A stretch of 64,000 nucleotides of DNA from CF-162 sp040882565 (GTDB taxonomy: Bacteria; Chloroflexota; Dehalococcoidia; SM23-28-2; RBG-16-64-32): positions 141,649 through 205,648 of the forward strand of contig JBBEAZ010000044.1 of the NCBI GenBank assembly GCA_040882565.1, given 5' to 3'. Position 1 is the first letter of the stretch. Each line of letters starts with the position of its first letter. A program made the position numbers and the translations under genes. The notes under the pieces were generated by a model. It searched no databases. It saw nothing but the letters and a program-made list of their open reading frames with translations, and was not told where the DNA came from. Below are positions 31,323 to 40,095 of this stretch, piece by piece.

Positions 31323-33241
31323 TATTCTTCCTCCGTGGCGGGCTCCATCGCCCAGCCGTAAAATCCGATGAGGATAAGTGCGAAGCCAACCGGTACCAGC
31401 GCGTAGTCGTACATCAGCCCCGTCGCCACGAACGGGAAGCCAAGCGACGCGATGAGAGGCATGAATGACGGTGATGGCATGTGGATACCGTGGCCGCCCT
31501 CCTCGTGATGCTCAGTTTCGGTCTCGACAGCGCCGCCCGCAAGAACTGGGACGACTCGACCCGTTTCGTCCTCGCGGTACTTCTGATGCCAGAAGTCGTC
31601 CAGCGAGTGAACGGTCGGGATCTCGGCGAAGTTGTACTCTGGCGGCGGCGAAGGGATCGTCCATTCGAGCGTGCGACCGTCCCAGGGGTCGGCCCCAGCT
31701 TCTTTACCGCGGCGCACGCTGATCATGAAGTTGACGATGAACAGCGCCACGGAAGCAGCGATAGTGAACGCGCCGATGGTCGATATCAAGTTCCACATAT
31801 CCCAGCCCATGTCCCCGGAGTAGGTGTAGATGCGCCGTGGCATCCCGAGCAGCCCGGAGATGTGCATTGGGAAAAACGTCAGGTTGAAGCCGATGAACAT
31901 CAGCCAGAAGTGAACGTGGCCCATCGTCTCGTTGAGATAGCGACCCGTGAACTTCGGGAACCAGTAGTAGATGCCGCCGAATAGGCCGAAGATCGCGCCG
32001 CCGAAGAGCACATAGTGGAAGTGCGCAACCACGTAATAGGTGTCTTGCTGTTGGTAGTCGGACGTCACCATTGAGTGCGTGACGCCACTGAGGCCACCGA
32101 TGGTGAACATCGCGACCGTCCCGACCGCAAACATGAGCGGCGCCCGGACGCGGATAGAACCGCCCCACAAAGTGCCCATCCAATTGAAGACCTTGACGCC
32201 TGTAGGAACTGCGATGAGGATCGTCGAGATGCCAAAAGCCGAGTTCGCGATCGTGCCGAGACCGGTTGTGTACATATGGTGCACCCACACACCCCAGCTC
32301 ATGAAGCCAATCGCGATGCCGGAGAAGACCACGAACGGGTATCCGAAGAGGGGCTTGCGGGCGAACGTGGGCAGGATCTCTGAGATGATCCCGAAGGCGG
32401 GGAGGATCAAGATATAGACCTCCGGATGGCCGAAGAGCCAGAACATGTGCTGCCAGAGAAGCGGGTTGCCGCCGGCGGCTGCGTTGAAGAAGTTGGCGCC
32501 GAAAAGTCGGTCAAACGACAGCTCGAACAGGGCGACGGCGATGACAGGCATCGCAAAGATGATCAGGAACGAGGTGACCAGCGTCATCCAGACGAACACC
32601 GGCATCCTGAACAGAGTCATTCCAGGCGCACGCATGTTGAGGATAGTGACGATGAAGTTGAAGCCACCGGCCAGCGAAGCGATGCCCAGCATCTGGATGC
32701 CGAGCATCCAGAAGTCCATACCGTGGCCGGGGGTGTACTGGCGCAGATTTAGCGGCGCATAACCGAACCAGCCACCGTCTGGCGCGCCGAGCACACCGCT
32801 GAAGATATCGCCCGTAAAGAAGCTGGCATTGAGGAAGATGGCGCCGGCCAGGAAGGTCCAGTAGCTGAAGGCGTTTAGCCTGGGGAAAGCGACGTCCCGC
32901 GCGCCGATCATCAGCGGCACCAGAAGGTTGAAAAACGCGGAGCTCATGGGCATGACGACGAGGAAAACCATCGTCGTCCCGTGCATAGTAAACAGGCGGT
33001 TGAACTGGTCCGGATCGAGGACGTTACCGTCGGGACGGGCGAGCTGCGTGCGCAAAAGGAGGGCCTCAATGCCGCCCGCCAGGAAGAAGATGAACGAGCT
33101 TATCCCGTACAGGATGCCGATCCGCTTGTGGTCAACGGTGCCGAGCCAGCCCAGGATGCTGTTGCGGTTCTCCGCGGCATGGCGGGCGCCCTTGAGCGCC
33201 TGGGCGAGCGGGCTGCGTCTCGGTACGGCTATCGATGACAT
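31322..33241 (-). CDS. coxA: Cytochrome c oxidase subunit I
   Basis: A 639-residue heme-copper oxidase subunit I that reduces O2 to water and pumps protons. It has the usual 12 or more helices; the heme ligand is in FTMHGTTMVFL, CuB histidines and the Tyr crosslink in FWLFGHPEVYILILPAFG, further ligands in VWVHHMYTTG and VVAHFHYVLFGGA. The D-channel-type MGHVHFWLMFIGFNLTFFPMH end is present. About 80 residues longer than minimal subunits, with a C-terminal extension rich in Glu/His and two added hydrophobic stretches. Confidence 0.96.
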   Translation of the reverse strand: MSSIAVPRRSPLAQALKGARHAAENRNSILGWLGTVDHKRIGILYGISSFIFFLAGGIEALLLRTQLARPDGNVLDPDQFNRLFTMHGTTMVFLVVMPMSSAFFNLLVPLMIGARDVAFPRLNAFSYWTFLAGAIFLNASFFTGDIFSGVLGAPDGGWFGYAPLNLRQYTPGHGMDFWMLGIQMLGIASLAGGFNFIVTILNMRAPGMTLFRMPVFVWMTLVTSFLIIFAMPVIAVALFELSFDRLFGANFFNAAAGGNPLLWQHMFWLFGHPEVYILILPAFGIISEILPTFARKPLFGYPFVVFSGIAIGFMSWGVWVHHMYTTGLGTIANSAFGISTILIAVPTGVKVFNWMGTLWGGSIRVRAPLMFAVGTVAMFTIGGLSGVTHSMVTSDYQQQDTYYVVAHFHYVLFGGAIFGLFGGIYYWFPKFTGRYLNETMGHVHFWLMFIGFNLTFFPMHISGLLGMPRRIYTYSGDMGWDMWNLISTIGAFTIAASVALFIVNFMISVRRGKEAGADPWDGRTLEWTIPSPPPEYNFAEIPTVHSLDDFWHQKYREDETGRVVPVLAGGAVETETEHHEEGGHGIHMPSPSFMPLIASLGFPFVATGLMYDYALVPVGFALILIGFYGWAMEPATEEE

Positions 33242-33260
33242 TTCAATCCCCCGCTAGGCC

Positions 33261-34031
33261 TCACTCAGCCATCTGCTCATCTGCCCAGGCCTCGAATTCG
33301 TCCTCAGGCTCGGCGACGACCGTCAAACGCATATCGGCGTGATAGAGACCGCAGAATTCAGCACACTGGCCCGAGAACGAGCCTGGTTCGTCGGCGATCA
33401 GCCAGAGCACGTTGTCATCGTTCGGCACAACGTCGAGTTTTCCGCCGAGTTTGGGGATCCAGAAACTGTGAATGACATCAACCGAACGCAAGTAGAAAGC
33501 GACCTCGCGGTCGACCGGAATGTGCGCCGGCCCGGCGAGAGATGACACCACGAGTGGGTCACCGTTGGCGTCGGTGAATTCTGGATACTCAAAGTCCCAG
33601 CTGAAGCGCTGGCCTGTCACGTTGATGACGAACGCGTCCTCTGAAGGCTCGCGGCCAAGGTCGTAGATCGACGCGACAACCGGGATACCGAGGCCGAGGA
33701 GGAGGACTGCGGGCGCGATTGTCCAGGCCAGCTCCAGCCGAGTGTTCCCGTGGATCTGCGGCGGGACGTGGTTCGGATCCCGTTCGCGGAAACGCAGAAG
33801 CATGATCACCAGCGCGGACAGAACAAAGATCATGATGGCGAGCGCAGGCCACATCGACCAGTAGAACAACTCCGCCTGCTTCTCCGCGACCTCGCCCTTT
33901 GTGTCGAAAGTGTTCTGGGGCGTGTCAGTGTCGCAACCGCTCACCAGGATCGCGAGAAGTGCCAGCAGAACCAGGACCGGCAAGATACGGCCCAGGGGCA
34001 GAGTGCGTAGCTTCAAGAACGCAGCCTTCAC
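33261..34031 (-). CDS. coxB: Cytochrome c oxidase subunit II (lipoprotein)
   Basis: A 256-residue subunit II. It has a lipobox (LVSGC, Cys near 33), two membrane helices and a periplasmic CuA cupredoxin: RSVDVIHSFWIPKLGGKLD, then the ligand cluster QCAEFCGLYHADM. No cytochrome c domain is fused at the C-terminus, so the electron donor must be a separate protein (soluble cytochrome or one of the cupredoxins in this window). GTG start; 73 bases downstream of ctaB. Confidence 0.93.
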   Translation of the reverse strand: MKAAFLKLRTLPLGRILPVLVLLALLAILVSGCDTDTPQNTFDTKGEVAEKQAELFYWSMWPALAIMIFVLSALVIMLLRFRERDPNHVPPQIHGNTRLELAWTIAPAVLLLGLGIPVVASIYDLGREPSEDAFVINVTGQRFSWDFEYPEFTDANGDPLVVSSLAGPAHIPVDREVAFYLRSVDVIHSFWIPKLGGKLDVVPNDDNVLWLIADEPGSFSGQCAEFCGLYHADMRLTVVAEPEDEFEAWADEQMAE

Positions 34032-34104
34032 AGTTGTCCTTGCAACGACCGACGGTCGGATGGGACGGCCTGCGAGTTATGATGTCGCACCGATTGCCCC
34101 ATGT

Positions 34105-35007
34105 CTAGACGAAGCCCTCCACCGCGATCGCGCCGAACAACAGCGCGAGATAGGCGATTGAGTAGCGGAAGAGAGCCGAAGCGGGCTTGGCACCCGCCTC
34201 GCGCCACAAACGAATAGCGAAGTAGAGGAAGCCGGCGCCGAGAAGGCCGGCAGCAGCGAAATAGATGACGCTGGCAGCGGCCGCGAAGCCAAGCGCGATC
34301 GTAGTGGCGACCATGGCGAACGAATACCAGAGAATCTGGCGCTTCGTCTCCTCCGGGCCGGAGACCACCGGCAGCATCGGGATGCCCGCGCGCTTGTAGT
34401 CGCTGCTGTAGTTGAGGGACAGTGCCCAGAAATGGGGCGGCGTCCACAGAGTGACGACGGCGAACATCAGCGCTGACTCGACACTTATGGCATTTGTTAC
34501 GGCCGCCCAGCCAATAACCGGTGGCATGGCGCCCGCTGCTCCGCCGATAACAATGTTGAGCGGGGTGTTTCGCTTGAGGATGAGCGTGTAGACGACGACG
34601 TAGAACGCGAACGCGGTGATCGTCAGAAAGGCGGCGAGGAGGTTGACGAACTCCTGCAGGAAGATGAACCCAGCCGCACCGAGCAGAAGGCCAAAGAGGG
34701 CGGCCTTTTCGGGTTCAATCTGGCCGGCAGGCACCGGCCGACCTCGCGTCCGCAGCATCAACTCATCGATATCGCGGTCGAAGTACATGTTCATGGCGTT
34801 GGCGCCGCCCGCGACAACTGAGCCGCCCAGCACGGTGGCGATAACCAACCAGAGCGACGGCATTCCGCCTTCAGCCAGGATCATCGCGGGAAGCGTGGTG
34901 ACCACCAGCAGCATGACGATGCGCGGCTTCGTCAGCCGCAGATAGGCGGCAGCGATCTCGCGCACATCGCGTGCGACTCGTCCGGTGGTGGTTGCTGTAC
35001 TCGCCAA
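34105..35007 (-). CDS. ctaB: Protoheme IX farnesyltransferase (heme O synthase)
   Basis: A 300-residue UbiA-family prenyltransferase. It makes heme O from protoheme. The first Asp-rich motif is in GANAMNMYFDRDIDELMLRTRGRPVP and the second region YSSDYKRAGIPMLPVVSG; nine hydrophobic helices. TTG start three bases after the ctaA stop. Product is the substrate of CtaA. Confidence 0.93.
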   Translation of the reverse strand: MASTATTTGRVARDVREIAAAYLRLTKPRIVMLLVVTTLPAMILAEGGMPSLWLVIATVLGGSVVAGGANAMNMYFDRDIDELMLRTRGRPVPAGQIEPEKAALFGLLLGAAGFIFLQEFVNLLAAFLTITAFAFYVVVYTLILKRNTPLNIVIGGAAGAMPPVIGWAAVTNAISVESALMFAVVTLWTPPHFWALSLNYSSDYKRAGIPMLPVVSGPEETKRQILWYSFAMVATTIALGFAAAASVIYFAAAGLLGAGFLYFAIRLWREAGAKPASALFRYSIAYLALLFGAIAVEGFV

Positions 35008-35010
35008 GTT

Positions 35011-35895
35011 TCAGGATTCTCCGTAGGCACGGGTCGGGCGGGTGAGCGCCCACACTAGGGTGAACACTAGCACGGCCCATACCGCAGAAGCCAGAGCCAG
35101 ATGAACGATGCGAACCCACGTAGCGAGGTCGAGCCAGATATTGGCTGCTCCGAAGAGCGCCTGGGCTATGAAAAGCGCGAACGCGACGGCAAGGCCCCAC
35201 AGGATCGGTGGGGAAGCACGCCTGCGCCAAGCCGCAATGAACGCGCCTGCGACGAGCAGGCCAACGATGCCTGCGACAACTCGGTGCAGATAGTGCAACT
35301 GACCTGACTGGCTGTCGGCGGGAACGACCTTGCCGTCGAACAACGGCCAATCAGGATAGGCGAGGCCAGCTTGCGTCTGTGAGACAAAGGCGCCAGTGAT
35401 GATCAGCGCCAGCACACCCAGCGCGGCCATCACCGGCAACCACGAGATGCTGTCGAAGCTGGGCCGGTCATCGGTCCAAGTGCTGATGGCGATGAAGATC
35501 AGCATCGCTATCAGTGAGAGAGCAATCGATAGGTGGATGGCAACAACCCCCGCGGCAGTCTCGGTGCCGACGGTGATGCCGCCGACTATTACCTGGAGGA
35601 TGAGCAGTATGCCGGCCGCTACACCGGCCCACTTCATCGCGGGTCGGTGACGATACCCGCGCCACACCTGGACGACGACGCCAAGGATCATGAAGCCAAC
35701 GATCGACGCGACCAGGCGGTGGGAGAACTCGATCAGCACTTTCGTCTCGGCCGGAGGGATGACATTGCCGTGGCAGAGGGGCCAGTCTGGGCAAGCGGTC
35801 CCGGAGCCGGTGGCGCGGACCGTACCGCCGAGGACGATCAGGCCGTAAGTCGCAATGACTGTGGCGATGCCGAGAATGCGAAGGTCAAATAGCAT
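35011..35895 (-). CDS. ctaA: Heme A synthase (COX15/CtaA family)
   Basis: A 294-residue, eight-helix enzyme that oxidises heme O to heme A. GGTVRATGSGTACPDWPLCHG near residue 25 contains the cysteine pair typical of class with disulfide; heme histidines are in IEFSHRLVASIVG, VVAIHLSIALSLIAM, YLHRVVAGIVG and VRIVHLALAS. The repeated GLAYPDWPLFDG marks internal duplication. ATG 35895 was chosen; an open frame continues upstream without similarity. First gene of the seven-gene oxidase operon, with a CRP/FNR-like site about 140 bases upstream. Confidence 0.92.
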   Translation of the reverse strand: MLFDLRILGIATVIATYGLIVLGGTVRATGSGTACPDWPLCHGNVIPPAETKVLIEFSHRLVASIVGFMILGVVVQVWRGYRHRPAMKWAGVAAGILLILQVIVGGITVGTETAAGVVAIHLSIALSLIAMLIFIAISTWTDDRPSFDSISWLPVMAALGVLALIITGAFVSQTQAGLAYPDWPLFDGKVVPADSQSGQLHYLHRVVAGIVGLLVAGAFIAAWRRRASPPILWGLAVAFALFIAQALFGAANIWLDLATWVRIVHLALASAVWAVLVFTLVWALTRPTRAYGES

Positions 35896-36151
35896 GGCCG
35901 CATATTGGCGGATTGATGCTCCGTCACGTCTCCCGCCGAGGGCAGTCGAACCCTGCATCGTTATCTGCGCACACACCCGGGCGAGGGAAAAGACAAGGGG
36001 AGTTGCGGAGGAATCATCGAAAGGGGAGTCCTTTGTGTCAAATATCACAAAAGGCCTCGGGTAGTGTCAAGAATGGGAGTGCCCAGTCCTTGCCCCTATG
36101 ACCCTGCCTCGGCATACTGCGACGTAAGCCATCTGGATAGCGGAGCGAACG
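35896..36151. other. Divergent promoter region between ctaA and the 36152 gene
   Basis: 256 bases without a gene, locally more AT-rich around 35990-36070. It contains the CRP/FNR-like dyad at 36034-36049; no other strong element was found. Confidence 0.5.
36034..36049. promoter_or_regulatory. CRP/FNR-family-like operator
   Basis: TGTGTCAAATATCACA matches the TGTGA-N6-TCACA consensus with one mismatch, and the flanks extend the dyad (CTTTGTG / CACAAAAG). It could couple the oxidase operon to oxygen, redox or cAMP status. Confidence 0.5.
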
Positions 36152-36790
36152 ATGACCGACGAGCAGACGACTACAACCGAACCGTCGAATCCCGTGGACA
36201 AGGCGGTGTCGCGGATCAAGGAGAACCTCCCGCCGAGTCTGCTGCTGGCGGAAGTCGTCGGACCGCCGCCACCGCCGGGCCAGCCAACGGCCTACATTCC
36301 CCCGACTTACGCCCTGCGCAGCGAATCGCGCCAGCTTATCCATGACCGCGCGCTCAAAGACATCGCCCGTCTGCGCTTCGCTTTCCCGACAGAGAAGTAC
36401 CGCGACTACAAGACCTACGTCAACCATCCGACGCGCAGCATGGGCGTCGAACTGCCGAACGGGCAGGTCGCTTATCCGGACATTGTTGTCGTTCAGCACC
36501 CGGAGAACCATTGCAAGATCGTGGCTGAGGTGGAGACGAACGAGACAGTGCGCGAAGCAGTCGCGCGCTTCGAGTGGCAACCCTACGCGGACCTGGCGCC
36601 GCTGTACCTCTACGTCCCGGTAGGCAAGGGTGACGAGGCGCTGTCGCTATGTCGCCAGCTGGACATCCCAGTCGTTGGCATTCGCACGTGGCGCTACCTG
36701 GCGGGCTACGAAGAGCCTGAAATCAACGACCACTACACGGTACCAAGCGGACCGGAAGATCTGCTACCACGCGCATTGCGCGGCGGCTAG
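36152..36790 (+). CDS. Hypothetical protein with PD-(D/E)XK-like core
   Basis: A 212-residue soluble protein without recognised family. After a Pro-rich segment (GPPPPPGQP) comes VELPNGQVAYPDIVVVQHPEN followed by KIVAEVETNETVREA, which gives an Asp...Glu-x-Glu arrangement at about 112-132 like the catalytic half of restriction-endonuclease-fold proteins; the usual Lys is replaced by Glu. The end (LYLYVPVGKGDEALSLCRQLDIPVVGIRTW) fits the fold's last strands. It might be a structural, inactive member of the fold. Transcribed away from ctaA. Confidence 0.5.
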   Translation: MTDEQTTTTEPSNPVDKAVSRIKENLPPSLLLAEVVGPPPPPGQPTAYIPPTYALRSESRQLIHDRALKDIARLRFAFPTEKYRDYKTYVNHPTRSMGVELPNGQVAYPDIVVVQHPENHCKIVAEVETNETVREAVARFEWQPYADLAPLYLYVPVGKGDEALSLCRQLDIPVVGIRTWRYLAGYEEPEINDHYTVPSGPEDLLPRALRGG

Positions 36791-36851
36791 CAGCCCGCGC
36801 CGGGCAAATAGAAGCGGCCCAGGGATCGGCGGTACAGAGGATGGCGGCGAC

Positions 36852-37637
36852 CTAGTCGCCGATTGACTCGACGCGCAGCTTCATGACGCCGGCTGGGACT
36901 GACACTTCAAATTCGTCACCAGCAGTCGCATCGAGGAGCGCCTTCCCCACGGGTGAGACGCTCGAAATCTTGCCATCGGCGGCGTTCGCCTCCGTGGGCC
37001 CGACGATCGCGTACTGGGTCTCGCGGCCGTTACTGAGGTTGGTTACCCGGACGGAGCTACCCACGCGCACACGGCCGGTGGCGGTCGCTTCGACAACAAC
37101 GGCGCGCTTGAGCATCGATTCGATGTCGCGTATGCGCGCCTCGATGTGGCCCTGGTGATCCTTTGCAGCGTCCAAGGGAGAGTTCTCTTTGAAGTCCTTG
37201 TCGAGCATCGCTTTGCGGATGTCCTCACGGACCGCGATGCGTTGTTCCATGAGAGACACGAGTTCTGCATTTAACGAGTCGATACCATCCTGCGTAAGCT
37301 CGACGGTTGTAGGGGCCGGAGCGCCACTTGAGCGAAGCGCTCGTGTGCTTTTCTTCAGGCGCAGGTGCGGCCCGAGGTTCTGGTCCAGTATCCCCAGCTT
37401 CTTGAGATAGACGAAGAATCCGCGGACTTGCTCTGCGCGCTTGGAGGTCTCCGGTGTTGAAGGACCCATCGCCTCTCCGTACGTAGCGACGTCGTGGCCA
37501 CGCATCTGGCCGAGAGGCTTGTCAGATCCATACCAGCGGCTGAAGCGGTTGAGCTCGGCGACTGCGGCCTGACGTGCCGCGCCCTTCAAGGTATCGATAT
37601 ACGCTGAAACGGCTTCACCCAGGGTTGTGTCTGACAC
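36852..37637 (-). CDS. greA: GreA-type transcription elongation factor with extra N-terminal domain
   Basis: A 261-residue protein, about 100 residues longer than normal GreA. Residues 1-95 (TLGEAVSAYIDTLKGAARQAAVAELNRFSRWYG, YGEAMG, VRGFFVYLKKLGIL) resemble the SAM-like core-binding domain of tyrosine recombinases. From about 110 it is GreA: coiled coil with acidic tip DKDFKENSPLDAAKD and the C-terminal FKBP-like domain ending ISSVSPVGKALLDATAGDEFEV. GreA rescues backtracked polymerase; the extra domain may bind DNA, but this is inference. Confidence 0.82.
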   Translation of the reverse strand: MSDTTLGEAVSAYIDTLKGAARQAAVAELNRFSRWYGSDKPLGQMRGHDVATYGEAMGPSTPETSKRAEQVRGFFVYLKKLGILDQNLGPHLRLKKSTRALRSSGAPAPTTVELTQDGIDSLNAELVSLMEQRIAVREDIRKAMLDKDFKENSPLDAAKDHQGHIEARIRDIESMLKRAVVVEATATGRVRVGSSVRVTNLSNGRETQYAIVGPTEANAADGKISSVSPVGKALLDATAGDEFEVSVPAGVMKLRVESIGD

Positions 37638-37687
37638 GGCGCTCGCAATCTTAGGAATGCACGTGCCCCTCTGTCAATGTAGGGACC

Positions 37688-38575
37688 TTAGGGAAGGAAC
37701 CCGGGCGGCTGGCGCAGGTCGGTTGTCGGCGCCGGCGTTTCTGTCGGCGCCGGCTCGGTCGGAGGCGCGGTCGGCTCGGACGTCGGCTCGTCGGTCGGCG
37801 CGGGCGTGGGCGTCTCAACGGGCGCCGTCGGCGTGGGTGTGGTCGCACCGGCGATCGGGCCGGGCAGAATCAGGCCGAGACCGCCGGCGATGTCTCTAGT
37901 GGTGTCAATCACTTTCTGTACGACGGGCGCAGCGAGGTTGGGGTTAGCGTCCGCCACTTCAGTCGCGAGCTTGATTGTCTCTTCAAGCGCGCGTTGTACT
38001 TGTTCGTCGTTGGCGTCAAGGTCACTCGCCGAGTTCTCCAGCGTATCCAGCAGCCGGGACAACTGCTCGAAGTCATCAGCGCCGACGTGCTGATTCTGAT
38101 TGAAACGTTGGCGGATCGCGTCGACCTGGGACTGGACATTGGCAACAGCGGGCGCAGATCGATCACCGGGTTGAGAGGAAGCGGTGCCGCCAGAGCCATC
38201 GCCAGTATTGAATCCGCCCGCGGCGACCGCCACGGCGATAACAAGTACGCCCACAGCCGCTGACAGGCCGCCGAAAGCGGGCGTGCGCCAGAAGCCGGAG
38301 AAGCGGCTGGGGCGGGGGAATGTGCCTGCCAGGTGGCGGATCTTCCTGCGGGCGACGGCGTCCTGGAGGAAGCGATTGAGACCGCGCTGCTCTACGGCGG
38401 CGGGTGGCGAGTAGGACTGGAAGCTGCCGGACACCTGGAGCGCGGTGCGCAGAAGCGGCTCAAGCTCGACCGCCACAGCCGGGTAGAGCGCGAGCGACTG
38501 CTCGACAGACCGGCGTCCTGAGATGCCGGCGTCGATGCACTCTTCAAGTATCTGGTCAAGCCTTTTCACTCTCAA
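37688..38575 (-). CDS. DUF5667-like membrane protein, probable sigma-factor partner
   Basis: A 295-residue protein. The N-terminal part (LDQILEECIDAGISGRRSVEQSLALYPAVAVELEPLLRTAL) is typical of proteins encoded next to ECF sigma factors in Chloroflexota/Actinobacteria. One transmembrane helix lies at about 105-125, then a helical extracytoplasmic domain (DUF5667-like) and a Pro/Thr/Glu-rich tail (TPTPTAPVETPTPAPTDEP) that may cross the cell wall. It overlaps the sigma gene by 20 bases. Probable anti-sigma or envelope sensor by context. Confidence 0.7.
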   Translation of the reverse strand: MRVKRLDQILEECIDAGISGRRSVEQSLALYPAVAVELEPLLRTALQVSGSFQSYSPPAAVEQRGLNRFLQDAVARRKIRHLAGTFPRPSRFSGFWRTPAFGGLSAAVGVLVIAVAVAAGGFNTGDGSGGTASSQPGDRSAPAVANVQSQVDAIRQRFNQNQHVGADDFEQLSRLLDTLENSASDLDANDEQVQRALEETIKLATEVADANPNLAAPVVQKVIDTTRDIAGGLGLILPGPIAGATTPTPTAPVETPTPAPTDEPTSEPTAPPTEPAPTETPAPTTDLRQPPGFLP

Positions 38576-39149
38576 ATACCACCCTGGGTCTCTTCTTGGG
38601 TTGACCCATCATCTCCCTTAGTTTTGCTATTGCTTTGTGCTGTATCACTTTGACGTTGCCTTCGCCCTTGCCCATCGCACGCGCCGTTTCCGCCACCGAG
38701 AGGCCCGCCGAGAACCGCAATGCAATGACCTGCCGTTGAGCGTCTGGGAGACGCTGCGCTGCCTTCAACACCTCGTTCAGGACCAACCTGCTCTCGACGA
38801 GCTCTTCGGGTCCTGCAGTGCCGATGGGCAACCCGTCGGTCAGCGGACTGGACCGTCCTCTGGCTGTTTCCTTGCGTCGCTGACTGATCACCGCATTGTG
38901 TGCGATGCGAAAGAGCCACGCGGAGAAGGGGGCTTCGCGCCACTGGAAGCGGTCAATCGCCTCGAGTACTCGCATAAAGACCTCTTCAGCCAGATCTTCG
39001 GCGTCGTATGTGTTGCCCGTGCGGGCAAGGATGTAGCGATACACCCGAGGGAAATAGGTCTGATAAAGCTCCGACAGCGCGCGTTCGTCGCCTGTCCGGG
39101 CGGCGTCCACGAGTAAACGCTCGCCGTGAGCTTCGCTATTAGGGCTCAC
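38556..39149 (-). CDS. ECF RNA polymerase sigma factor
   Basis: A 197-residue ECF sigma factor. Region 2: YFPRVYRYILARTGNTYDAEDLAEEVFMRVLEAI, with PFSAWLFRIAHNAVISQRR; region 4: LPDAQRQVIALRFSAGLSVAETARAMGKGEGNVKVIQHKAI. The last residues (KPRVVFESEKA) overlap the partner gene. GTG start. Distinct from the SigK-like factor at 9871; this one resembles the ECF groups paired with DUF5667 proteins. Confidence 0.87.
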   Translation of the reverse strand: MSPNSEAHGERLLVDAARTGDERALSELYQTYFPRVYRYILARTGNTYDAEDLAEEVFMRVLEAIDRFQWREAPFSAWLFRIAHNAVISQRRKETARGRSSPLTDGLPIGTAGPEELVESRLVLNEVLKAAQRLPDAQRQVIALRFSAGLSVAETARAMGKGEGNVKVIQHKAIAKLREMMGQPKKRPRVVFESEKA

Positions 39150-39366
39150 GGGCCGATCCTCCCATCAAGCCCCCCAATCTGGCTTGGGTCGGTGGTTGCC
39201 CGCGTATCTTACCCTATTTACCCCGTCACTGGATAGAACGCGACCTAATGTGGAAAAGTTACCCACAAACGGTCTATTTTGAACGCCTGTTGATAGGTCC
39301 CTTAGCGCATTTACGTTGTGTTCACGGAATCTCAGTTGGTATCCTTCCTTCGTGAGGTGGTTGCGT
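39150..39366. other. Divergent intergenic region
   Basis: 217 bases between the ECF sigma gene and the sortase gene; AT-richer than its surroundings. Holds the DnaA-box-like dyad at 39249-39267. No gene. Confidence 0.5.
39249..39267. promoter_or_regulatory. Inverted pair of DnaA-box-like sequences
   Basis: TGTGGAAAA (reverse complement TTTTCCACA) and TTACCCACA lie head to head, separated by one base; each differs from TTATCCACA at one position. Together they form a TGTGG...CCACA dyad, so an ordinary operator is equally possible. Confidence 0.35.
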
Positions 39367-40095
39367 ATGCAGAGGCCTGATCGGCGAACTCTGCTTGGCG
39401 TGGGCCTGATCATGTCCTCGCTCGCCGGGCTCGCGCTGGCCATCGTATTCATCGTCTCGGGAGTCGTCGGCGACAATGTCGATCTGCCGAGCGACGGATC
39501 ACTTAGCAACATCCTAGACAACGATTCCGGCCAGGGGACAGTGCTGGATGGGCCACCGCTTAGCGATTCCGCCACAATTCCTCAAGGCTCCCTTCCCATC
39601 CGCGTCTCGGTCCCCAACGTGTATATTGACGCACCTGTAGTCACCCTCGGCGTGGGCGCTGATGACTATCCGGAAGTGCCGGGACGCGGTGACCAGGTCG
39701 CGTGGTACAACTTTAGCGCAACGCCCGGGCTTGGCAACAATGCCGTGTTCAGCGGACATGTTGATTGGCAAACGGCCGATGGCCGTCCGATACCCGGTGC
39801 CTTCTACCGTCTGCGAGAGCTGAGGATCGGCGACGAGATCGACGTCGCGCTTGAAGACGGAACCGTCCTGAAGTACCGGGTCACCGGCAACGTTGCCACA
39901 AAATGGGATGACACCAACATCACACGCTCGATGAGCCCGACGATCCGCGACGTGGTCACGCTTATAACCTGCGGTGGGACCTGGATGATAGACCACTCCA
40001 AGCCAGAAGGCGGTAACTACAGCCACCGCATCGTGGTGCGCGCGGAGCTTGTGACCCCCGCTGCGGCCGCCGCTCTGCCCCCGGCTAGTGAGTGA
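39367..40095 (+). CDS. Sortase (class E/F-like)
   Basis: A 242-residue membrane-anchored transpeptidase. One N-terminal transmembrane helix (about 10-33), a variable linker, then the sortase barrel with the catalytic His in FSGHVDW, Cys in LITCGGTW and Arg in SHRIVVRAEL. PIRVSVPNVYIDAPVV is the typical opening. ATG 39367 has GTGAGGTGG upstream. No obvious LPxTG substrate gene adjoins, but the convergent CAP-domain protein is a secreted surface protein. The last 11 bases overlap that gene. Confidence 0.87.
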   Translation: MQRPDRRTLLGVGLIMSSLAGLALAIVFIVSGVVGDNVDLPSDGSLSNILDNDSGQGTVLDGPPLSDSATIPQGSLPIRVSVPNVYIDAPVVTLGVGADDYPEVPGRGDQVAWYNFSATPGLGNNAVFSGHVDWQTADGRPIPGAFYRLRELRIGDEIDVALEDGTVLKYRVTGNVATKWDDTNITRSMSPTIRDVVTLITCGGTWMIDHSKPEGGNYSHRIVVRAELVTPAAAAALPPASE

